Assembly (NCBI GenBank): GCA_013821665.1
Contig: JACDGI010000011.1
Span: forward strand, 1 to 32,098
DNA length: 32,098 nt
DNA from: Anaerolineae bacterium
GTDB lineage: Bacteria > Chloroflexota > Anaerolineae > Aggregatilineales > Phototrophicaceae
Reading direction: 5' to 3'
Of the stretch, positions 22,190-29,950 are shown piece after piece. The position numbers and the translations under genes were made by a program. Position 1 is the stretch's first letter, and every line of letters starts with the position of its first letter. The notes under the pieces are model-generated. The model was given only the letters and a program-made list of their open reading frames with translations, was not told the DNA's origin and ran no database searches.

Positions 22190-23446
22190 TCAGGTAACCT
22201 TGACTGAACTAAGCCCCAGTTCCAGATGAATTTTGGCGCGGTTTGTCGCCGTTTCATAGTCACTGGAGCAGTACTCTGTTCCACCAGCCTCGACAATTGG
22301 GAAGCGGGCTAGATCGACTTCGAGGTTGCCTTGCCCTTTAAAGACTTGGATACGAGCGGCCACCCCGCTCGGAACCTGAATCGCTATTGAACCGATACCA
22401 GCTTGGATATGGACGGCAGTCTCTCCTGCGTTGTCAGGCAGTCGAAGACTAACGGAACCGTCGCCCATTTCGAGCCTGAAATCCGTGAGATGCGTTTTGG
22501 TGAAGTCAAGGTCAAGCTCGCCTCTGCCTTTTTCAATATGGAGCGCCAGTGGAATTCGCGGGTTCAGGCTCAAATTCCAATCGAACACCGGCACTTCCCA
22601 GGCCCAAGGATAACGCCAGCTCATGAAGCCCTGTCCTGATCGCGACATCAATCGGGTTTTCAGAAGGTGATTCTCGTGGGTAACATGCGATTCGACCTCA
22701 CCCCGGCATGTACCCTCTACCAGCGCGTCGTCTGTCGCATTGGACAGAATATTCAGAAGCCCCGCACCATGAAGTACCTCAACCCGCCCGCGTGCCGCAC
22801 CATCCAGCGGAATGGCGACCTGTGTCGTTTTAGTGACCTGCTGCCACGATAACCAGTCGGTCGTGAAGATGAAGACGAACAGGCTTATCCAGCCGACGTA
22901 GACCAGATTGGTGTTCACCACGACCAACACAACCGATAGCCCAAAGCATACTGCGCTGAGGATTAACCGACGGCCAATGCTGCGCACCACCCGCGGATCA
23001 AGTGACGCATTCAGTAAGCCATATTTGCTGGCATGTCGCCACAGCCAGAGAGCAGTCAACTGGATCAAGATCACATCAGCGGCAAACAAAACGATGGCAA
23101 TATACTCACTCGGAAATCTTCCCAGCAGGGCGGCGCTGGCTGGGAGCAGCGTGACAAATAAGAGGGATAACAAATTGAACCACACCAGCAGACCGTCGCC
23201 GCGTTTGATCTGGCTTAACATACGCTGATGGGAACCCCACGCGCCACCGATGGCGATAAAACTGATGAGATAAATCAACAGTTTGGGGGCAAGCGCAACG
23301 AGAGTGGTAGATAGCTCACCGGCCAACGTGTTATCAGGTATTCGAATGTCAAATGCAAGCAGCGTTAAGGCAATGGCATATACCCCATCGCTCAGCGCAT
23401 TCATACGACCGAGCTCAACGATTGTCTCACTAGCCTTGTTTGGCAT
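22190..23446 (-). CDS. TMEM175-like channel domain fused to a C-terminal beta-rich (toastrack/LiaF-like) domain
   Basis: 418 residues, GGAG 6 bases before the ATG. The N-terminal half (about 1-200) matches the prokaryotic TMEM175 (DUF1211) pattern: R14-M-N-A-L18-S19-D20-G-V-Y-A-I-A-L-T-L-L in place of the usual FSDGVFAIAITLL, then GGAWGSHQRML, WFNLLSLLFVTLLP and about six membrane helices. Family members are potassium-selective leak channels. The C-terminal half (about 205-418) is soluble and beta-rich with repeated hydrophobic-glycine strands (VEVLHGAGLLNIL, LEMGDGSVSLRLP, VHIQAGIGSIAIQVP, QVFKGQGNLEVDL), like DUF4097/LiaF-type domains. This fusion is unfamiliar to me. The HMM call on the second half is by eye only. 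Confidence 0.75.
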   Translation of the reverse strand: MPNKASETIVELGRMNALSDGVYAIALTLLAFDIRIPDNTLAGELSTTLVALAPKLLIYLISFIAIGGAWGSHQRMLSQIKRGDGLLVWFNLLSLLFVTLLPASAALLGRFPSEYIAIVLFAADVILIQLTALWLWRHASKYGLLNASLDPRVVRSIGRRLILSAVCFGLSVVLVVVNTNLVYVGWISLFVFIFTTDWLSWQQVTKTTQVAIPLDGAARGRVEVLHGAGLLNILSNATDDALVEGTCRGEVESHVTHENHLLKTRLMSRSGQGFMSWRYPWAWEVPVFDWNLSLNPRIPLALHIEKGRGELDLDFTKTHLTDFRLEMGDGSVSLRLPDNAGETAVHIQAGIGSIAIQVPSGVAARIQVFKGQGNLEVDLARFPIVEAGGTEYCSSDYETATNRAKIHLELGLSSVKVT

Positions 23447-23481
23447 ATCAGTCTCCGGTCTAGATTATTTATATGCGTATA

Positions 23482-23509
23482 AGTATATGTATATTGATAA
23501 CGAAGTCAA
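23482..23509 (-). promoter_or_regulatory. Promoter of the TMEM175-like gene
   Basis: Minus strand: TTGACT (23509 to 23504), 16 bp, TATACT (23487 to 23482). Five of six consensus bases in each hexamer. The stretch 23510-23757 shows nothing else that I can support. Confidence 0.65.
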
Positions 23510-23757
23510 TCATCTTATTGCAAACAGGTAAGCCAATACTTTTGATGAGCGTCTAAATAACATCTGCAAACAATACCACTACCGCGCTTACATCATCTTA
23601 GAGTATGCCTTCTTATAGCCTCACGAATTGTAAGTAATCATCGTGTTATTTGAGTTATTGATACATTTCCCATATATAAAATCACATCCCTAACGGACTT
23701 TGCTCCTACTTAGGCGAATAAATGGTTTATTTTTCAACAAGTGTTAAGAAAAGTGTC

Positions 23758-23786
23758 TTGCCTATTCAATAAACATATGCTATAGT
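23758..23786 (+). promoter_or_regulatory. Promoter of rho
   Basis: TTGCCT (23758-23763), 17 bp, TATAGT (23781-23786), with an extended -10 TG at 23778-23779. The start is predicted near 23793. Confidence 0.7.
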
Positions 23787-23983
23787 GCCAATTAAGGAAA
23801 CGACCACGCTTTTTCATCTACACACACTGAGTTATACATTCTAATAAAGTGATTTTGAACAGTCATTTGGCGTATCGGCGTGATAGTCGCCTTTCCACAC
23901 GTATCCCCCTCACTACCAATGGAATACGATTCGATCTGGTTATCTGTTTTGGGGATTAACCCCACCCCGGAGTCACACTGAAC
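23787..23983 (+). promoter_or_regulatory. Long untranslated leader of rho
   Basis: About 190 nt precede the rho start. It ends with a short perfect hairpin TGGGG-ATTAA-CCCCA (23950-23964) just before GGAG (23969-23972). Rho autoregulates by termination in its own leader in E. coli; this long pyrimidine-rich leader would allow similar control, but no specific site can be shown. Confidence 0.4.
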
Positions 23984-25279
23984 ATGGACATTGCCCAATT
24001 AGAGCAAAAAACACTGGAAGATTTACGTCAGGTCGCCCGCGATAATAATGTAACGGGCTACAGTCGACTTAAAAAACCCGAACTCATATTATCACTGCTG
24101 CGTAACAATGCTGAAAAGCAGGGTTATCAATTACGCGGCGGCGTGCTGGAAATCGTTGATGATGGCATCGGCTTCCTGCGTGCAGAACATTATCTGCCGG
24201 GACCGAACGACATCTACGTCAGCCAGACGCAGATTAAACGCTTCAACCTGCGCACCGGTGACATGGTTATCGGGCAGGTGCGCTCACCCAAAGACTCGGA
24301 GAAGTATTTCGGCTTACTCCGTGTGGATGCGGTCAACGGCCTCAACCCTGAAGAAGCCAAGAACCGTCCCAACTTTGAAGATCTGACCCCCATTTATCCC
24401 AACGAACGTTATGACCTTGAAACCAGCCCTCGCATTCTTTCCACCCGTTTGCTCAACCTGATTGCTCCCATCGGGCGCGGTCAGCGTGGGTTGATCGTCT
24501 CGCCGCCCAAAGCCGGTAAGACGACGGTATTGAAGGAAATCGCCAACGCCATCAGCAAGAATTATCCCGAAGTTCATTTGATGATCGCCCTGATTGGCGA
24601 GCGCCCTGAAGAAGTGACGGATATGGATCGCTCGGTGGATGCCGAAGTCATCGCCTCAACCTTTGATGATCCCGTGCAGCATCACGTCCGCGTGGCCGAA
24701 ATGGCGATCAACCGCGCCAAGCGCCTCGTGGAAAGCAAGCAGCACGTCGTCGTCATGTTGGATAGCATCACCCGTTTGGCCCGCGCTTATAACCTTGTGG
24801 TGCCTAGCAGCGGTCGTACACTCTCCGGCGGTTTCGATCCGGCAGCCATCCACCCTCCGAAACGCATTTTCGGCGCAGGCCGTAATGTGGAAGAAGGCGG
24901 CAGCCTGACTATTATCGCCACCTGCTTGGTCAACACCGGCAGTAAGATGGACGATCTGATTTACGAAGAATTCAAAGGTACGGGTAACATGGAACTCATG
25001 TTGAACCGTAAGCTGCAAGAACGCCGTATATTCCCGGCCTTCGACATCGAACAGTCGTCAACCCGCCGTGAAGAATTGCTGCTGGGGCCGGATGTGCTGG
25101 CGCGTGCCTACACCATGCGAAATATGGTGTCGCGTCTCGCAGAAGATCCCGAAACGGGCGTGGTCGGTGCCTACGAACGCTTCATCAACCAGTTCCGCCT
25201 GACCGAAACCAACGAGGAATTTATGAACTCGCTGCCCGGTGCCGGAAGCAATAACAATCACCGCAACGGCTCCTTCTAA
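23984..25279 (+). CDS. rho: Transcription termination factor Rho
   Basis: 431 residues. The N-terminal helical domain ([34 protein letters not shown]) is followed by the OSB/RNA-binding domain ([40 protein letters not shown]). The RecA-like motor has Walker A PPKAGKTT (174-181), a catalytic and Walker B region ([33 protein letters not shown]), Q-loop and R-loop segments ([31 protein letters not shown]), and the C-terminal RRIFPAFDI...TRREELL typical of Rho. It is a hexameric RNA translocase that ends untranslated transcripts. No large N-terminal insertion as in actinobacterial Rho. Its own promoter and a strong intrinsic terminator make it monocistronic. Confidence 0.98.
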   Translation: MDIAQLEQKTLEDLRQVARDNNVTGYSRLKKPELILSLLRNNAEKQGYQLRGGVLEIVDDGIGFLRAEHYLPGPNDIYVSQTQIKRFNLRTGDMVIGQVRSPKDSEKYFGLLRVDAVNGLNPEEAKNRPNFEDLTPIYPNERYDLETSPRILSTRLLNLIAPIGRGQRGLIVSPPKAGKTTVLKEIANAISKNYPEVHLMIALIGERPEEVTDMDRSVDAEVIASTFDDPVQHHVRVAEMAINRAKRLVESKQHVVVMLDSITRLARAYNLVVPSSGRTLSGGFDPAAIHPPKRIFGAGRNVEEGGSLTIIATCLVNTGSKMDDLIYEEFKGTGNMELMLNRKLQERRIFPAFDIEQSSTRREELLLGPDVLARAYTMRNMVSRLAEDPETGVVGAYERFINQFRLTETNEEFMNSLPGAGSNNNHRNGSF

Positions 25280-25304
25280 TCGCCATCCAAGACAATTTGC
25301 ATCG

Positions 25305-25334
25305 GTAGGGGAGCATTTGTATATGTTCCCGTAT
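25305..25334. repeat. Dispersed GTAGGG-type palindrome, copy after rho
   Basis: GGTAGGGGAGCAT...ATGTTCCCGTAT: an 8-bp stem with one G-T pair (25309-25316 with 25323-25330) and a TTGTAT loop, with the GTAGGG border on the left. Confidence 0.5.
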
Positions 25335-25351
25335 AAAACGACTCGCTATCA

Positions 25352-25398
25352 AAATCAAAAAGCCCCGTTTCTACCTATAGAAGCAGGGCTTTTGATTT
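25352..25398 (+). terminator. Rho-independent terminator of rho
   Basis: A long stem, 25352-25373 with 25378-25398 (arms include AAATCAAAAAGCCCC and GGGCTTTTGATTT), with one bulged A and two G-T pairs and a 4-base loop. The T-rich right arm serves as the T-tract; the symmetric A-tract on the left would let it work on the other strand too. Confidence 0.85.
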
Positions 25399-25456
25399 AT
25401 CCTCGCACCGTGGCTATAGTATCCCCAAAATAGACCATACCAAAAAGAGTTTGATA

Positions 25457-25855
25457 ATGTCCGACATTCATAAACATGTGACCATTCCTGCGCCCATCGA
25501 TTGGGTTTGGGCAGCCTTGACCGATGCCACCACCATGAGTATTTGGATGCAGGATAACGCCGTTCAGGTTGATCTGCGCGAAGGCGGCAATTACACCTAT
25601 TTCGGTGGCGAAACCAGTGGGCATTTCACCCATGTTACGCCCTCGACTCTGCTCGAATACACATGGCGGCAAAAAAGTTGGCAGTCCTCATGGGAAGACT
25701 CGCTCGTGCGTTGGGAACTCTATCCCGAAGGTACCAGCACCCGCATTCACCTCATTCACAGCCGCTTCCCCAATGACACCGAACGTACAGGCCACGACGA
25801 AGGTTGGGATATGTATTGGCTCGCCCCCATGCAAGATTGGCTGGAGCATGGCTGA
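25457..25855 (+). CDS. AHSA1/SRPBCC-domain protein, short form
   Basis: 132 residues from ATG 25457. The helix-grip fold is recognisable from HVTIPAPIDWVWAALTD, MSIWMQDNAVQVDLREGGNY, LLEYTWRQKSW and HEGWDMYWLAPMQDWLEHG-like ending (here GHDEGWDMYW). It is shorter than the 8029-8538 protein and not closely similar to it. It probably binds a hydrophobic ligand; function unknown. It converges on the following minus-strand gene with only 4 bases between the two stops. Confidence 0.83.
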   Translation: MSDIHKHVTIPAPIDWVWAALTDATTMSIWMQDNAVQVDLREGGNYTYFGGETSGHFTHVTPSTLLEYTWRQKSWQSSWEDSLVRWELYPEGTSTRIHLIHSRFPNDTERTGHDEGWDMYWLAPMQDWLEHG

Positions 25856-25859
25856 AAAA

Positions 25860-26177
25860 TCATTTTTGGTAAGCCAGTGTCGCAACGCCGTTATTAAAGA
25901 CTGCGGCGCTGTTATTTGCCCATACAATGATATGTATTTCACCGGTTTCGATAATCAAATACGGCTTATTTTTTTTGACGAGTGCGACCACTTCATATTT
26001 GGAACCAGCCGGAAAATCGTCGCCCATTCCCACAGGTTCGACGATAATGTAGGTATCATTAGAACTGTTAATGATTTCGAATCGAACAACCTGCTCATCC
26101 TTTTCCATGAGGCTTTCCAAATAATCTACAAATCGAGGTAAATCCTCTTGATCATATCGCGGCCAATCCTTAATCAT
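25860..26177 (-). CDS. Uncharacterised 105-residue protein
   Basis: It has a good start: GGAG about 8 bases before ATG 26177. It is a small acidic soluble protein: an amphipathic first helix (DLPRFVDYLESLMEKDEQ) and then alternating strands (VVRFEIINSS, TYIIVEPVG, KYEVVALVKK, PYLIIETGEIHIIVWAN). The pattern resembles small immunity-like or SUKH/antitoxin-sized proteins, but no family can be assigned. The compact convergent layout with the AHSA1-like gene and the well-formed start support a real gene. Confidence 0.65.
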   Translation of the reverse strand: MIKDWPRYDQEDLPRFVDYLESLMEKDEQVVRFEIINSSNDTYIIVEPVGMGDDFPAGSKYEVVALVKKNKPYLIIETGEIHIIVWANNSAAVFNNGVATLAYQK

Positions 26178-26477
26178 GAAGGTTATCTCCGCTAGATTGC
26201 TTTAAGCAAGCTTACGACCATTTAGTTTCCTGTTCTGCAACTTTTGTTGTTAACTCTGATTTGTAAACACATCCCCCAAATGACCGCCGAATGTCTCCTC
26301 CAAACTACAGCTTTCGGCGGATTACAACCACCCTTTCCCTCGCGTATAGTAATCCTGTAGCCGAAGAAGCCGCATTTCTCAAAGGTTGAAATGTCGCCTT
26401 TGGTGGAACGAAATGGCTGCACTGTACGTATTAAGCTGCATGAGCATCAATCAGGCGCTTTGTAGGGGGACAATGGT
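26178..26477. other. Intergenic region with competing inverted repeats
   Basis: No supported gene. CCGCCGAA (26284-26291) can pair with TTCGGCGG (26313-26320). The latter region, together with GGATTAC (26319-26325), can instead pair with GTAATCC (26349-26355) and GCCGAA (26360-26365). A possible promoter, TTACAA-N17-TATAGT (-10 at 26345-26350), lies inside this structure, upstream of the 26478 gene. Confidence 0.4.
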
Positions 26478-27500
26478 ATGCGTAGATTTTTCACTTTACT
26501 AATTTGGTTTGGCCTATTCTTTCCGTTGGCGTTGTCGGCCATGATCATGTCATCCATGCGCCCTTGGATTCTGGATCGCGCTTTCTATGAAGGCGTGGTC
26601 AATGATGACCGCGTGTATGATGTCCTCTTGAATGGCGAACTCGCTAATCAATTTAATCAGCAAATCTTCGCTGCCGACCAACTGCCCGTAGCAGCTTTGA
26701 ACAGCGCCCTACGCCAATTGATGACACCCAACGATCTACGAACACAATCCGCCTATGTGGTCAATGAACTGGTTGATTTCATTCAAGGGCGTGCCAGCAA
26801 GTTTGATATTTCAATTGATCTCGCCTCGGTTAAAACTGCCCTCAGCGGAGCAGCCGGTCAGCGTTTTGCCGCTACCTTGGCCGCGTCTTTGCCCTTCTGC
26901 CAGAGCGATCAAACGTCGATTGCGCCCGCTGGCACACTACCGCGCTGCATCAGTAGCCATATGTCGATTGCCGCCACAGCCGCTCAAATTGCCCATGCGC
27001 TGCCCGCCGCGCTGACAAATGCGCCTGACCGTTTGCTCTTGAGCAACACGCTCGATCTACAAACCGATTTGTCCTCGCTCGATTGGTTCTTGGGAGTAAC
27101 CGTTCGCAGCGGTTTGGATATGGCAATCGTGATGGTTATTCTCTTAACCGTTTTGGTCGGGATTCTGCTGTCTTACCTGCGTGGCAGCGATCTCTATGGC
27201 AGTTTGCGCTGGCTGAGTAAATCGCTTTTTGTTCCTGCTTCGATATTCCTGTTGGTCGGCATGATCTTAGCCAATCCTTTGGTTGCTAATGCCTTGCAAT
27301 CGACCGCTATTCAAGCCAGTGACGCTTTCAGCCAAGCCTTGGCGAATATGACCGTTTTGATCGTACAACGTGCGGGCAGCGGCCTTCTGCTGACAGGCGC
27401 TTTAACCGGTGTGATCGCTCTGGTGCTGTTTATGTTGTCGTGGCGTACCGATACCAATGAACGCTCGGCTGTGAAGATGGTACAGGTACAAATTAATTGA
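26478..27500 (+). CDS. Uncharacterised membrane protein with large external domain
   Basis: 340 residues; AGGGGGA precedes the start. An N-terminal hydrophobic segment (FFTLLIWFGLFFPLALSAMI) acts as signal anchor. About 180 external, mostly helical residues follow, with two cysteines (PFCQSDQ, LPRCISS) likely disulfide-bonded. Three membrane helices close the protein (MAIVMVILLTVLVGILLSYL, SIFLLVGMILANPLVANAL, LLLTGALTGVIALVLFML), with a short cytoplasmic end. Proteins of this outline are common and unannotated in Chloroflexota. No catalytic motif. Monocistronic. Confidence 0.8.
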   Translation: MRRFFTLLIWFGLFFPLALSAMIMSSMRPWILDRAFYEGVVNDDRVYDVLLNGELANQFNQQIFAADQLPVAALNSALRQLMTPNDLRTQSAYVVNELVDFIQGRASKFDISIDLASVKTALSGAAGQRFAATLAASLPFCQSDQTSIAPAGTLPRCISSHMSIAATAAQIAHALPAALTNAPDRLLLSNTLDLQTDLSSLDWFLGVTVRSGLDMAIVMVILLTVLVGILLSYLRGSDLYGSLRWLSKSLFVPASIFLLVGMILANPLVANALQSTAIQASDAFSQALANMTVLIVQRAGSGLLLTGALTGVIALVLFMLSWRTDTNERSAVKMVQVQIN

Positions 27501-27792
27501 ACCGTACAGTCGAAATTTGAGCCTGATTTCCCGTAGGGGCGTGGTCTCTGACCCGCCCTGTACAGAATGAATGGCCTCTAACACGTTTCACACATGCCGC
27601 TGGTTCAGATTTGTTCTTCACGCGAGAAATAAGAATGCCCTGACACAATTTTGGTATTTTGTTGCTCACAACTTCGCCTTGTCTTTGAAGTCGCTTGAGC
27701 AGACTTGTCTGGCGATTAGCTGAGCGGCTTTAGCCCTCAGCGAGGCAAGCTGCGACATTATTAATTGTCAGACACACCATTATCCTCCGGCA
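27501..27792. other. Intergenic region between convergent genes
   Basis: No gene is supported. It holds the palindromic repeat at 27533-27563 and a second compact palindrome, GCTGAG-C-GGCT-TT-AGCC-CTCAGC (27719-27741), which may help end transcription from either side. Confidence 0.5.
27533..27563. repeat. Dispersed GTAGGG-type palindrome with TCTCTGACC core
   Basis: GTAGGGGCG...GGTC-TCT-GACC...CGCCCT-GTAC: arms pair over about ten positions with one bulged T. Its core resembles those of the copies at 3435 and 12289. Confidence 0.55.
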
Positions 27793-28599
27793 TTAAGCGG
27801 GTCTCAACCTGACGAATAACAGCGGTGGCATGTCGTAATTCGCCCAATCGAACGCGTTCTTAATTGCGTCCGCCTCTGGCAGTTTTGGTTCCTCAATCCG
27901 ATCCATCACCAACCCACTCGCAAACGCGCTGTTCAACAGCACATGCAGCGGACGGTGCCAATAAAATTGCTCGCGCGGTTGCTCAGAAATCGCCAATCCT
28001 TTGCTGACATCCCACGACAAATAGCGCCGCACTTTGATCGCGTAGGTCGGCTTTTGAGCATAATCCGGCAGTTCCGGTTGCATCGCCATCGCCATCGCCA
28101 GCCCATTGAAACACGGATGCATCACCGTGAACACAAATCGACCTTCCGGCTTCAGCAGCTTGGCGACCGCCCGAAACAACGGCTCAATCGCAGGCATATC
28201 CATCAGCGCGTTATTGCACACCACCGCATCAAATCGCTGTTGATCCCCACCCGCCAGCGCCAACAGTTGCGCTTCATTGGTCGCATCAACAATATGATAA
28301 TCAATCCGCTCGTCCTGTTCGCTCGTCCGCGCCTTCGCCAGTTCGATCAACTTGGGACTGAAATCGGATGCCACCACCGTCGCACCCAACTCCGCTAATC
28401 TCCGGCTGAATTGACCGTTTCCACAGGCCACATCCAGCACCCGTTCACCCCCTTGGATGTTCAACATCTGTTCAACCATCGGCGCGATCAATGTCGTCTG
28501 CCAACCGCCACCACTGCCAATCCGTTTATCCCAAACCTCGGCGTTCGTATCCCAAATCTCACGCGACTCGTTGATCATTTTCTCGTCGTGTTCTTCCAT
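27793..28599 (-). CDS. Class I SAM-dependent methyltransferase
   Basis: 268 residues, GAGG 5 bases before the ATG. Motif I is VLDVACGNG (54-62), with strand 2 ending ATVVASDFSPKLIE, a motif II-like FDAVVCNNALMDMP, and motif III LLKPEGRFVFTVMHPCFNG, typical of methyltransferase-11/25 enzymes acting on small molecules. The preceding EIWDTNAEVWDKRIG is the usual substrate-lid start. The C-terminus ends PPLLFVRLRPA. Its 5' untranslated region and first 18 codons are duplicated at about 29016-29107, upstream of the adjacent 114-residue gene. Confidence 0.92.
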   Translation of the reverse strand: MEEHDEKMINESREIWDTNAEVWDKRIGSGGGWQTTLIAPMVEQMLNIQGGERVLDVACGNGQFSRRLAELGATVVASDFSPKLIELAKARTSEQDERIDYHIVDATNEAQLLALAGGDQQRFDAVVCNNALMDMPAIEPLFRAVAKLLKPEGRFVFTVMHPCFNGLAMAMAMQPELPDYAQKPTYAIKVRRYLSWDVSKGLAISEQPREQFYWHRPLHVLLNSAFASGLVMDRIEEPKLPEADAIKNAFDWANYDMPPLLFVRLRPA

Positions 28600-28630
28600 A
28601 CTGTCCTCACTGATATTCGTATCCTAGAGC

Positions 28631-28975
28631 TTAATCTGGCTGGCTCATTGTCACGATAATCGGGCCATTTAAATCAATGAAGCATCGTAAACGCGGGCTA
28701 TAGTCAAATAAAATTTCCAATTGTTTTTTGTGAGCATCCAACATCCGAATGATCTCACAATTGTTGATGTGCATCCATGAGGTTGCGACACCGCCCACCC
28801 GTACACTAATTGAAATATATCTATCCGGTTCATGCTGATTGAAACCCAGCGTGACAACGGTACCGTCATCACGCACATGTTTGTAATCGTGATAGCCGAA
28901 AGAAGCGTTACTGTCTTGAGCGGAATCAACAACCTCAAATAGAGTTAGCATTTCTGTTTCATCGAACTTTATCAT
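28631..28975 (-). CDS. Uncharacterised 114-residue protein
   Basis: A soluble small protein with beta character (FDETEMLTLFEVVDSAQ, GTVVTLGFNQHEPDRYIS, SVRVGGVATSWMHINNCEII) and a helix MLDAHKKQLEILFD, reminiscent of small immunity-type proteins, though no family can be named. Its start overlaps (ATGA) the stop of a 31-codon ORF formed by the duplicated methyltransferase 5' end, so it may be translated from that copied ribosome-binding site. It lies between the two copies of the duplication, and its stop is 31 bases before the methyltransferase start. Confidence 0.6.
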   Translation of the reverse strand: MIKFDETEMLTLFEVVDSAQDSNASFGYHDYKHVRDDGTVVTLGFNQHEPDRYISISVRVGGVATSWMHINNCEIIRMLDAHKKQLEILFDYSPRLRCFIDLNGPIIVTMSQPD

Positions 28976-29067
28976 GATCTTCTCTGGTTAGATTCAATTA
29001 TGGCTAGAGAATGTGTATCCCAAATTTCACGCGACTCATTGATCATTTTCTCGTCGTGTTCTTCCAT
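28972..29067 (-). pseudogene. Duplicated 5' fragment of the 27793-28599 methyltransferase gene
   Basis: The first 18 codons (MEEHDEKMINESREIWDT) are identical in protein sequence to those of the methyltransferase, with only two silent base changes. The upstream untranslated sequence is also recognisably copied, with more differences (to about 29107). After codon 18 the frame runs into unrelated sequence (HSLAIIES...) and ends in a TGA that overlaps the start of the 114-residue gene. This is a truncated copy, not a functional enzyme. Confidence 0.8.
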
Positions 29068-29490
29068 AATGCCTCGCTGTTATTTTGGTATCTCGGCCTT
29101 AATCCATAAATGATTTATTCCCTCCGTAGTAAAAGAGAGGGTTAGGGTGGGGTGCGGCTCATAACTTGCGACTTCCAACTATTATCTTTTTGGTTTACTT
29201 TCGGTTAACCCGACAAACCATTTTATAACATACTACCAACCTTCACGCCTCTCTTGCTCTCTCAAAATGGTTAACGCCAATCGCTCCAAACAGTTACAAA
29301 ATGTTCTTCCAAATAGTAACCCGTTCGCCCTCGAAATCCCGTATCATATCGATAGGGTTGGGTGTACCCCTGTAGGGATTTGCCTTTGCTCCCTTTCCCC
29401 GTAGTAATAGGGCAAGGGTTGGGGTTAGGGTGCCTCCGCCGCACCTTAACATCCACCTACGCGCACAATCGGCACAAAATCCCATTGTGC

Positions 29491-29580
29491 CTGTGCCGTC
29501 TGTGCCGTCTGTGCCGTCTGTGCCGTCTGTGCCGTCTGTGCCGTCTGTGCCGCCTGTGCTGCTTGTTCCGCTTATTGTGC
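29491..29580. repeat. 9-bp tandem repeat CTGTGCCGT
   Basis: Six perfect units at 29491-29544, then about four progressively degenerate units (CTGTGCCGC, CTGTGCTGC, TTGTTCCGC, TTATTGTGC). No spacers, so not CRISPR. The decay in one direction suggests slippage expansion from the left. Confidence 0.95.
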
Positions 29581-29621
29581 CTGTTCGTGGAGTGCGCTTC
29601 AGCGCCCTTTTTATACTCAGG

Positions 29622-29639
29622 CAGGGGTTTGAACCCCTG
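29622..29639. repeat. CAGGGGTTTGAACCCCTG palindrome, copy 2
   Basis: A perfect palindrome apart from its centre; the same sequence family as 4122-4140. Confidence 0.7.
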
Positions 29640-29667
29640 ACGAGGCAGCACCATAAATTGGCATCAT

Positions 29668-29706
29668 ACTGCCGCCGCCGCCACTGCCGCCGCCGCCACT
29701 GCCGCC
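29668..29706. repeat. 15-bp tandem repeat ACTGCCGCCGCCGCC
   Basis: Two full units (29668-29682, 29683-29697) and a partial third (29698-29706), made of CCG triplets. Confidence 0.9.
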
Positions 29707-29950
29707 ATTAGAACGCCGATCACGCTTACTATTCCCTTGAGTCGCCTTCAGGCTATAGTCCCCTTATGGGGCGGCTTTATTCAACTTGCCGCAGGGTTTA
29801 TCCTGTGGCAAAACGCCGACACAAAATCCCAAATGTCACTGACAGCACTGACGACTATTCAGACATCTGAATCATTGAATCTGACGAATTTTCCGAATCA
29901 TGGTAGGCTTATCGTCTTGTAACTTGAAACTTGCATCTTGTGGCTAATCC

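Larger units (their letters stand above)
29108..29950. other. Repeat-rich non-coding region
   Basis: No gene is supported over about 840 bases. Contents: purine-rich stretches with GGGTTAGGGTG (around 29139 and 29424), a partial GTAGGG border at about 29371, the inverted pair GGCACAA/TTGTGCC (29471-29491), a 9-bp tandem repeat, the CAGGGGTTTGAACCCCTG palindrome (29622-29639), a 15-bp tandem repeat, and near 29828-29850 another short CACTGAC tandem. Reading frames here encode only repeat-derived low-complexity peptides. Confidence 0.75.

Noticed and set aside
23792-23998. 68-codon minus-strand frame in the rho leader
   Set aside because: Overlaps the rho start and predicted leader, no start signal, no protein-like pattern.
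26222-26422. 66-codon minus-strand frame
   Set aside because: Spans the inverted-repeat region; cysteine/arginine-rich random composition and no ribosome-binding site.
27637-27774. Possible second MITE with ends CTGACACAATT and AATTGTCAG
   Set aside because: The ends match only with an internal 2-base insertion over about 9 bp and no target duplication was found.
29430-29711. Frame encoding a (Val-Pro-Ser)n protein and the reverse (Arg-His-Arg)n frame
   Set aside because: Produced by the 9-bp tandem repeat; no ribosome-binding site, no flanking protein-like sequence.
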